A stretch of DNA of 38,948 bases from Verrucomicrobiota bacterium. GTDB lineage: Bacteria; Verrucomicrobiota; Verrucomicrobiia; Limisphaerales; UBA1096. Below the pieces are notes generated by a model, which was not told where the DNA came from, did not search any database, and saw only the letters and a program-made list of their open reading frames with translations. A program made the position numbers and the translations under genes. Where the stretch lies: assembly GCA_014382705.1 (NCBI GenBank), contig JACNJE010000122.1:1-38948 (forward strand). The letters are read 5' to 3'. Shown here one piece after another: positions 32,884 to 38,948 of this stretch; within the stretch, counting starts at the first letter, position 1; each line of letters starts with the position of its first letter.

Positions 32884-34059
32884 ATGACCGCCCCGGACGA
32901 CAACACAATCAACACGACTGCCGAGCTTTCGGAGGTTTATGACAAGAAAAACCCGTTTCTCTCTGCGCTCATGCGGCGCATACTGCTGAACGGGAAGGAC
33001 TCAGCCAAGGAGACACTCCATCTCGAGATGTGCCTGGCTGGTTCCGGGCTGGAATATCGCCCGGGCGACTCGCTGGCGATCATCCCGTCCAACTCTCCGC
33101 AGGTTGCCGGCCAAGTGCTCGAGGCGGGCGGGTTTGACGCGGGTGAGACGGTGGAACTCAAGGGCGGCGCGCCCAGGCCGCTCGGCGACGCGTTAGCGAC
33201 CGACCTCGATATTACCGGCGTCACCGGGAATGTCCTCAAGAAATACAACACCTTTGCGCAGTCAGGGAAACTCGAGTCGCTGCTCGCCAAGGAAAACAAG
33301 GCGGCACTCAACGACTACCTGTTGGGTCGCGAGGTGATTGACCTGCTCGCCGAGTTTCCCGTGCCGGGGCTGTCGGCGGCGGACTTTTGCGGCACACTCA
33401 GAAAGCTGCAGCCACGCCTGTACTCCATCGCCTCCAGTCCCAAGGCGCATCCGGGTGAGGTGCACCTGACCATCGCCGTGGTGCGTTACAACAGCCACGG
33501 CCGCGACCGCGAGGGCGTCTGCTCCACCCTCGTGGCCGACCGTGTGGAGATCGGCGGCACGTTGCCGGTGTTCCTTCATCACGACAAAAACTTCAAGCTG
33601 CCTGCGGATGGCAACACGCCGATCATCATGGTCGGGCCGGGCACCGGGATCGCGCCGTTCCGGGCGTTTGTCGAGGAGCGCGCCGCGATCGGCGCCACCG
33701 GCAAGAGCTGGCTCTTCTTCGGCGACCAGCACCACGCGACCGACTACCTCTACGGTGACGAGTGGGAACGCCACCTGGCCGACGCTCGGCTTTCGCGCAT
33801 CGACCACGCCTTCTCGCGCGACCAGGCGCACAAGGTATATGTGCAGCACCGCATGCTGGAGCACGCCGCGGAGATGTACTCATGGCTCAACGACGGCGCG
33901 GTGTTTTACGTCTGCGGCGACGCCTCGCGCATGGCCAAGGATGTCCACGAGGCGCTGATCACCATCGGCCAGCAGGCGGGCGGCAAGTCCCGCGAGGAGG
34001 CCGAGGCATGGGTCAAGCGACTCCAAGCCGACAAACGATACCTCAGGGACGTTTACTGA
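32884..34059 (+). CDS. CysJ-like flavin reductase lacking the flavodoxin domain
   Basis: The 391-residue FAD/NADPH-dependent reductase has the CPR/CysJ diflavin-reductase architecture minus the N-terminal FMN (flavodoxin) domain. Seen: a connecting helical region, FAD-binding RLYSIASSP, the GVCSTLVAD loop, NADPH-binding MVGPGTGIAPFRAFVEERAA, FFGDQHHATDYLYGDEWE, YVCGDASRMAKDVHEAL and the C-terminal YLRDVY whose final aromatic stacks on FAD. I start at the ATG 32884 with an acidic, non-conserved leader; an ATG at 32827 would add 19 unconserved residues read through a run of eight C (32864-32871). No CysI hemoprotein or separate flavodoxin is nearby, so the electron acceptor is unknown. Sulfite reductase subunit alpha is the likely database name. 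Confidence 0.9.
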   Translation: MTAPDDNTINTTAELSEVYDKKNPFLSALMRRILLNGKDSAKETLHLEMCLAGSGLEYRPGDSLAIIPSNSPQVAGQVLEAGGFDAGETVELKGGAPRPLGDALATDLDITGVTGNVLKKYNTFAQSGKLESLLAKENKAALNDYLLGREVIDLLAEFPVPGLSAADFCGTLRKLQPRLYSIASSPKAHPGEVHLTIAVVRYNSHGRDREGVCSTLVADRVEIGGTLPVFLHHDKNFKLPADGNTPIIMVGPGTGIAPFRAFVEERAAIGATGKSWLFFGDQHHATDYLYGDEWERHLADARLSRIDHAFSRDQAHKVYVQHRMLEHAAEMYSWLNDGAVFYVCGDASRMAKDVHEALITIGQQAGGKSREEAEAWVKRLQADKRYLRDVY

Positions 34060-34064
34060 TTTAC

Positions 34065-34287
34065 CAGGCTGCAAGCCTGAGTTTACGTAGCCGGGGGCAA
34101 CACCCCCGGAAGAGATCGCACACATCCAAGTGTGCCCTGAAGGGGCACTTCAACTGCTTGGGTCGTGGTTTTTTGAACACCCCTTTCAGGGTTGAGATTT
34201 GTTTTTTACGATGTTCCGAGGGCGTTGCCCTCGGCTACGGAGAAGTCGCCCTGCAGGCGACAGATGTCCCGCTTGGCCAAGCGGGAC
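34065..34287. repeat. Hairpin-rich intergenic cassette
   Basis: Six perfect or near-perfect inverted repeats in 223 nt between the convergent genes: 34065-34079 (6-bp arms), 34091-34109 (7-bp), 34132-34148 (6-bp), 34216-34234 (8-bp), 34245-34261 (6-bp) and a 22-nt perfect palindrome at 34266-34287 with CTTGGCCAAG at its centre. No hairpin is followed by a strong T run except around T-rich 34169-34174. It could be a REP-like array, a bidirectional terminator region or a structured RNA. Confidence 0.75.
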
Positions 34288-34331
34288 TCGGTCCATTTCG
34301 CACTCCAACACGGTTATCGACGATTGAAGCG

Positions 34332-35420
34332 TCAGCTTGCAGGTTCGCTTTCCCGGCCGCAGCCGCTGCAATGGGGGAGCAGGGTCTGGGTGACCTCCCC
34401 GCAGTCGCCGCATTTTTCGAACAACCGCTCGCCGCAGGCGGGGCAGGTGTAGGGGGACGACTCCGCCTGGCCAAGCGCATCGCCGTGGAGCTTCGGCCCG
34501 CGCTTGGTCCAGACCGCCTGCCGGAACGCCCCGCGCAAAATCGGGAAATCGCACGCCGGGCAGCGGTGGTTTTGGTACGCCTCGCGGTGGCGCTTGAGCA
34601 GCATGGCCCGGCGCGGCTGGGCCGACGAGCGGATCGCCCAAGCGAGGAACGCGCCGAGGGTGCCGATCGCCGCGAGGATGGCGATGTACTTGAAAAAGTC
34701 GCGCGGGAAGTGGTCCCACATCACGAGCCACGTCATCCAAAACGTCGCCGCCAACGCCGCGCCGTTAAACGGCTGATAAATGCTGCCGCGCTTTTTTTTC
34801 ACGAGCCACGCTGCCAGCAAAAGCAGCGGCACGACGAGCGCCAGTTTGTACGAGGCAATCTTTAGTTCGTGCGAGCGCTGGGCGGTGTAGTACTCGGCCC
34901 GTGCCTCGCTGCGGAACCGTTCCAGTTCCTTGTTGCGGCTGCTGAGCGATTCCTTGAGTTGGTGCCGCTCGCCGTTGAGCGAGGTGATCGTTTCGTTGGC
35001 CGATTCATACTCGTCCTGCGCCTTGTAAAACCGGCCGCGCGCATCCTCCATTGCCTGCCGGTCCACCTCACTTGGTTCGCCGCCGCTCTCGATGCTGAGC
35101 CGTTGCAGGTCGGCAATCTTGGTGAGCGCCGTCTCGGCGTTGCTCATGCTTTGGTTCAGCGTGGATTGGATTTCCTGTTGCCGCTTGATTTGTTTTTCGA
35201 CGCCGGAGAGTTGCGCGTTCAATTCGTTGGCTGCGTCCTGTTTCTCCTCCGGAATGTGCCGCTTTTCGATCGCGTAGCGATCCGGCCCCGGCAGGTCGCC
35301 GATGTCGTTGAGCAGGAAGCTCAGCAGCCAGATGAAAAACAGCGTGAGTAGCAGGCTCAAAAACCGGATCGCCCACCGAAGCGGCCCCGGTACGCTGCGT
35401 TTTTGTGAATCATTGGCCAT
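34332..35420 (-). CDS. Membrane protein with periplasmic-type coiled coil and C-terminal zinc ribbons
   Basis: I do not recognise this 362-residue protein. Visible parts in order: a transmembrane helix (about 17-37), a long charged coiled coil (about 55-180, many Glu/Lys/Gln heptads), a second transmembrane helix (about 188-208), two more (about 218-235 and 242-262), then a basic region and a zinc-ribbon-type tail with CPACDFPIL, CPACGERLFEKCGDC and CSGCGRE, giving four CxxC pairs. The layout suggests the coiled coil on one side of the inner membrane and the ribbons in the cytoplasm, linking a membrane sensor or scaffold to nucleic acid or protein. Function unknown. Its 5' end diverges from the downstream sulfatase gene. 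Confidence 0.8.
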   Translation of the reverse strand: MANDSQKRSVPGPLRWAIRFLSLLLTLFFIWLLSFLLNDIGDLPGPDRYAIEKRHIPEEKQDAANELNAQLSGVEKQIKRQQEIQSTLNQSMSNAETALTKIADLQRLSIESGGEPSEVDRQAMEDARGRFYKAQDEYESANETITSLNGERHQLKESLSSRNKELERFRSEARAEYYTAQRSHELKIASYKLALVVPLLLLAAWLVKKKRGSIYQPFNGAALAATFWMTWLVMWDHFPRDFFKYIAILAAIGTLGAFLAWAIRSSAQPRRAMLLKRHREAYQNHRCPACDFPILRGAFRQAVWTKRGPKLHGDALGQAESSPYTCPACGERLFEKCGDCGEVTQTLLPHCSGCGRESEPAS

Positions 35421-35539
35421 GCCGGACGTTCGCCCGCCACCCCCGTCCGGTCAAGCCGCCAGGCGTCTGGCCGGGCGGCGGCGGCTTGCAATCCCGGTGC
35501 GGGTGACGGATGTTGAGCGCGGTTCAACTCATCCGTTTC

Positions 35540-36985
35540 ATGACTCGCGTTTTTGTTTCCGCGCTCTTGTTTTCCGTGGCCGCGTTGCCCTTGGCCAAGC
35601 CGGTTGCCGTTGCTGCGGCGAAGAAGCCGAACATTGTCATCATCGTCGCCGACGACCTCGGCTGGGCCGATGTCGGCTTCCACTCCGACCGCATTCCGAC
35701 ACCGCACCTCGACCGGGTTGCCCGCGAGGGGGTGGAGCTGGATCGTTTTTACGTGTTCCCGATGTGCAGCCCGACGCGTGCTGGGTTGATGACCGGCCGC
35801 TACCCGATCCGGTTCGGCATGGCGCGGGCGGTCATCCCGCCGTGGCGGCATTTCGGCCTGGATCCCGCCGAGGTCACGTTGCCGGAGGCATTGGCCAAGG
35901 CGGGCTACCGGCACCGCGGCGTCTTCGGCAAATGGCACCTCGGCCACAACGACACAAAATGGCACCCGAACAACCAGGGGTTCACGCATTTTCACGGCCA
36001 TTACAACGGGGCGATCGACTATTTTGAACTGACCCGCGAGGGCGAGCGCGACTGGCACCTCAATGAAAAAACCAGCGGCGAGCAGGGGTACTCGACCGAG
36101 CTGATCGCCGGTGCGGCCAGCCGGTTCATTGCGCAGCAGGCGAAGGGTGCCGCGCCGTATTTCTGCTACGTCCCGTTCAACGCGCCGCACTCGCCGTTTC
36201 AGGCACCGGAAAAACAACTGAAAAAATTCGCCCATCTGGCCGGGGGAAGCGCGCAGGGCAAAAACAGAAACCTGCGGCAGAAGGTGGCGGCGATGGTGTC
36301 GTGCATGGACGACGGCATCGGCCGGATTCTCCGCGCGATCGACGACTCGGGCGAGGCGGACAACACGCTGGTTTGGTTCTTCAGCGACAACGGCGGCGTG
36401 TCGGCGATCGCCGACAACAACCTACCGTTGCGTGGCAACAAGCTCGACGTGTGGGAGGGCGGCATCCGCGTGGCGGCGGCTGTCCGTTGGTCAGGTGGAG
36501 GCATCCGCGGCGGCGGCAAAGTCAGCGTGCCGCTGTCGTGCATCGACGTGATGCCGACCTTGGCCAAGCTCACCGCCGCCGGGCCGTCCGGCGGCCTTGT
36601 CGGCAAGCCATTCGACGGGCGGGATGTGCTGGACGTGCTGCAGGCCAAGCGCGGACGGCTGGACCGCGAGTTGTACTTTTACCACGGCCAAGCGGGCGAG
36701 CAGCGGGAGAGGATCGCCATCCGCACGGCCCAGTGGAAGCTGGTCATCCACGGGCCGAACATTGCGGGCGGCGCGTGGCAAAGCGCGAAGCACGAGCGGT
36801 TCCTGTTCCGGATCGACCGCGATCCGCACGAGACGACCGACCTGTTGGCCGCGCATCCCGGCGTGGCCGGGCGGCTGGCGGAAAAACTGATCGCCCATCG
36901 GCGCCTGCAGCCGAAGGTGGGCGTGGAGGTCTACGGCGCGGGCCGCAACTCGTTCAAGGTTCCGCGTGACTGGATGATCCGTTGA
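35540..36985 (+). CDS. Secreted arylsulfatase-type sulfatase
   Basis: The 481-residue sulfatase has a signal peptide (MTRVFVSALLFSVAALPLAK, ending near AVAAA), then KPNIVIIVADDLGWADVGFHSD and the textbook signature CSPTR with Cys76 as the formylglycine residue, followed by AGLMTGRYP. GKWHLGHND and FFSDNGGVS supply active-site metal and substrate ligands, and DRDPHETTDLLA closes the C-terminal subdomain. It resembles arylsulfatase B/GALNS-like subfamilies. The start at 35540 gives a better leader than the ATG at 35510. It is distinct from the first sulfatase (different signature and spacing), so the two likely attack different sulfate esters. It follows the divergent zinc-ribbon gene. Confidence 0.94.
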   Translation: MTRVFVSALLFSVAALPLAKPVAVAAAKKPNIVIIVADDLGWADVGFHSDRIPTPHLDRVAREGVELDRFYVFPMCSPTRAGLMTGRYPIRFGMARAVIPPWRHFGLDPAEVTLPEALAKAGYRHRGVFGKWHLGHNDTKWHPNNQGFTHFHGHYNGAIDYFELTREGERDWHLNEKTSGEQGYSTELIAGAASRFIAQQAKGAAPYFCYVPFNAPHSPFQAPEKQLKKFAHLAGGSAQGKNRNLRQKVAAMVSCMDDGIGRILRAIDDSGEADNTLVWFFSDNGGVSAIADNNLPLRGNKLDVWEGGIRVAAAVRWSGGGIRGGGKVSVPLSCIDVMPTLAKLTAAGPSGGLVGKPFDGRDVLDVLQAKRGRLDRELYFYHGQAGEQRERIAIRTAQWKLVIHGPNIAGGAWQSAKHERFLFRIDRDPHETTDLLAAHPGVAGRLAEKLIAHRRLQPKVGVEVYGAGRNSFKVPRDWMIR

Positions 36986-37083
36986 CGGTGGGGCGTCGAT
37001 TTAGTGCGAGTTTAGCCTTGTTTTTGGGTCGTCTGGGCTTCAGTTTTCCCACCCGGTTTTCAGCCGCAACCAACCCGAAATCA

Positions 37084-37097
37084 CGGATAGCTATCCG
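37084..37097. promoter_or_regulatory. 14-bp perfect palindrome at a translation start
   Basis: CGGATAGCTATCCG sits 2 nt before the ATG at 37100, where a Shine-Dalgarno would normally be, and no SD is visible. It could be an operator or, in RNA, affect initiation. The 114-nt gap 36986-37099 shows no other clear signal. Confidence 0.45.
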
Positions 37098-37099
37098 CA

Positions 37100-38948
37100 A
37101 TGAGTGAAGCCAAGAACACCGATCCGCTCAAGGAGCTGGATTTGGATTTGGAGTTTCTCCCCGCATGGGCGCAGAAACCGAACGACGCCAAGCCGTACGC
37201 CGACTTTGCCGGCGAGGAAAGGCCCCGGGGCCGCGGACGCGGCGACTGGGGAGACCGCCCTCCGCGGCGGCGTGACGACAACCGCAGCCGCGACTTCAAG
37301 GGCCGCGACACGAAAGGCCGCGGCGACCGGGATCGCAACCGCGATGGCGACCGCCGGGATGACCGGCGTCCGAAATTTCAAAAGCGCGACGGCAAACGGC
37401 CGTTCGACAAAAAGGGAGGCGCCCGCCGGGACGCCCCGCCGCCGCGCCCGCCGCTGGAGCTGGACGTGGCGATTCAGCCGGAGAAGCAGGGCGTCGAGTC
37501 ACTCGCCCGGCAGATCAAGCACACCGGCCGCGCCTATCCTCTGTTCGACATCGCGCGGCTGATCCTCGCCAAGCCGGAGCGTTACCTCGTCCTCCTCAAG
37601 ACGCGAAAAAAAGAGGACGGCTCCGCCGCCCAGCCACTGTTCTTCTGCCAGGTGGACGAGACGGTTTGGCTCTCCGAGGACCAGGCGGTGGACCATGTTC
37701 TCGCCCGGCACTTCGACACGTTTTACAAGACCGACAAAACCGAGATCGATCCGCCCAAGGGCACCTACACGTTCGTGGCGCAGTGCGGCATGAGCGACGA
37801 AATTCTCGGGCCGCCGAACTACCACGGCTACCAGGACAAGCTGCGCGCCCTGCACGCGAGCCGGTTCGCGCGCCTGCCGTTCGACGTCTTCAAGTCCCGC
37901 GTCAAGATCGTCCACGACGAGGAGGTGGTGAAGCAGTGGCTCGACGAGCAGAGCTGGAAGACCGAGTACATCGCCATCAACCTGCCGGAGGAAGTCCGGC
38001 TCGAGTCGCGCGCGGCCGTCCGCGACCATTTCCGGCAGCACCACCTGGCCAATGTCGTCACCGGCGTGGATGACGTGGCGCTCAAGGCCAGCGTGTTCAG
38101 CAAAAAAACCCCGCCGCGCATGCAGAACCTCGTCCGCTACGAACTCGACGACCAGCGGCGCTTCCCGCTGAAGATCGTCAATCTGCTCAGTCAGGAGTTC
38201 AGCAGCCACGGCCTGCAATTTTTCAAGCGCAAGAAAAGCGTCACCCACGTCTCGGTGTCGCGCCCGCATCATTTGAACCTCGAACAAACCCCGGTGAGCG
38301 ACAGCATCCGTGACATCGTCACGTTCGTTGTCGAGAACCGGGACTGCACCCGCCGGATGATCCTCGACCGGTTCGCCCCCGAGCCGGACAAACCGGAAAG
38401 CGCCAAGGCAACCCCCGAGGGGGATGCGCCAGAGGCGGAGCCGCCGCTTTCCCCGGAGCGCACCGCTGTGCTAAGCGACCTGCATTGGCTCGTGCACCAG
38501 GGCCACGTGGTCGAGTACGCCAACGGCCAAATGGAGATCGCCCCCAAGCCGCAGCCGCCGCAGCCGAAAAAGAAAAAGCCGAAACCGGAGCAGAAGCCCA
38601 AGGCCAACAAACCCGAAACGCCCGAATCGGGAGGGGCGAGTTCCCCCTCGCCCCAAACCCCGGCGGATGCCCCCGCCGTCGAGGAAGCCAAGCCGGCCGA
38701 AACGCCGGAGCCAAGCCCCGAGCCCCCGGCCTCGGAGGTCAGCGATACGACCGAAGCGTCCGAGCCAGACCAAGCGCTTGGCCAAGAGCCCGAGCCAACC
38801 GAGCCAACCGAGCCCCCGGCCTCCGAGGCTAGCGACGCGACCGAAACTTCTTCCGAGTCGAGTCAAGCGCTTGGCCAAGCGGATGCGCCGACCGAGTCGA
38901 CCGAGTCGGCCGAGTCGGCCGAGCCGACAGAGACCGACGCTGCGGAGA
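37100..38948 (+). CDS. Large charged protein of unknown function (3' end outside the window)
   Basis: The frame is open from the ATG at 37100 to the last base, at least 616 residues, partial. Residues 1-40 are acidic; about 45-115 are Arg/Asp/Gly-rich and low-complexity (R-D repeats), typical of nucleic-acid-binding disordered regions. Residues about 125-440 are folded, with HTGRAYPLFDIARLILAKPERYLVLLK, CQVDETVWLSEDQAVDHVLARHFDTFY and an arginine-rich middle; a wing-like segment near 390-480 (RDIVTFVVENRDCTRRMILDRF, then LSDLHWLVHQGHVVEYANGQ) looks like a helix-turn/winged domain. The tail from 485 is Pro/Glu/Lys-rich with Glu-Ser repeats and two iterated palindromes coding QALGQ (38777, 38870). 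An RNA-binding role is inference from composition. Confidence 0.8.
   Translation, partial: MSEAKNTDPLKELDLDLEFLPAWAQKPNDAKPYADFAGEERPRGRGRGDWGDRPPRRRDDNRSRDFKGRDTKGRGDRDRNRDGDRRDDRRPKFQKRDGKRPFDKKGGARRDAPPPRPPLELDVAIQPEKQGVESLARQIKHTGRAYPLFDIARLILAKPERYLVLLKTRKKEDGSAAQPLFFCQVDETVWLSEDQAVDHVLARHFDTFYKTDKTEIDPPKGTYTFVAQCGMSDEILGPPNYHGYQDKLRALHASRFARLPFDVFKSRVKIVHDEEVVKQWLDEQSWKTEYIAINLPEEVRLESRAAVRDHFRQHHLANVVTGVDDVALKASVFSKKTPPRMQNLVRYELDDQRRFPLKIVNLLSQEFSSHGLQFFKRKKSVTHVSVSRPHHLNLEQTPVSDSIRDIVTFVVENRDCTRRMILDRFAPEPDKPESAKATPEGDAPEAEPPLSPERTAVLSDLHWLVHQGHVVEYANGQMEIAPKPQPPQPKKKKPKPEQKPKANKPETPESGGASSPSPQTPADAPAVEEAKPAETPEPSPEPPASEVSDTTEASEPDQALGQEPEPTEPTEPPASEASDATETSSESSQALGQADAPTESTESAESAEPTETDAAE

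Overview
The window is GC-rich DNA from a Gram-negative bacterium, most likely a Verrucomicrobiota or another PVC-superphylum member. That placement is inferred from gene content, not from a marker-gene search: two formylglycine-type sulfatases, two Gfo/Idh/MocA oxidoreductases, several large secreted beta-propeller proteins, an ApgM-type phosphoglycerate mutase and an undivided bacterial SMC. I see no tRNA, rRNA, CRISPR array or intact insertion sequence. Genes are densely packed, many overlap by 4 to 8 nt (ATGA, GTGA), and several start with GTG or TTG. Layout: (1) 123-3371, forward: a SurA/parvulin-like chaperone, a secreted protein and a lipoprotein. (2) 3361-7460, reverse: a sulfatase and an 875-residue two-domain glycosidase-like secreted protein, probably acting on sulfated glycans. 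(3) 7750-14744, forward: DUF1302 barrel-like protein, DUF1329 protein, Ycf48-like propeller and MMPL/RND transporter, a likely envelope lipid or hydrophobic-compound export set, split by a strong terminator at 11387-11416. (4) 14739-17505, reverse: esterase, LmbE-type deacetylase and Gfo/Idh oxidoreductase. (5) 17613-18115, reverse: an antitoxin with a RelE/ParE-like toxin interrupted by one amber codon. (6) 18322-22834, forward: three genes joined by GTGA overlaps (Tat-exported propeller, EF-hand/propeller protein, PhnD-like domain fused to a PQQ-type propeller), the best candidate here for an undescribed functional unit. (7) 22835-23649: 815 nt of mosaic repeats with a relic of the 3' end of an aldolase gene. 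(8) 23650-25610, reverse: nucleotidyltransferase and ApgM. (9) 25826-29563, forward: SMC. (10) 29824-30858, reverse: class II fructose-bisphosphate aldolase, flanked by a second copy of the mosaic repeat. (11) 31052-34059, forward: ankyrin lipoprotein, Gfo/Idh protein and CysJ-like reductase without flavodoxin domain. (12) 34060-34331: a hairpin-rich intergenic cassette. (13) 34332-35420, reverse: coiled-coil/zinc-ribbon membrane protein. (14) 35540-36985, forward: second sulfatase. (15) 37100 to the window end, forward: a large charged protein, incomplete. The most striking feature crosses all regions: the palindrome CTTGGCCAAG, usually inside CGCTTGGCCAAGCG, occurs about 32 times by my hand count against roughly 0.05 expected from base composition. 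It lies in genes in all three reading phases and between genes, like a HIP1-type highly iterated palindrome, and in several secreted-protein genes it encodes the Ala-Leu-Gly-Gln-Ala stretch at the end of the signal peptide.
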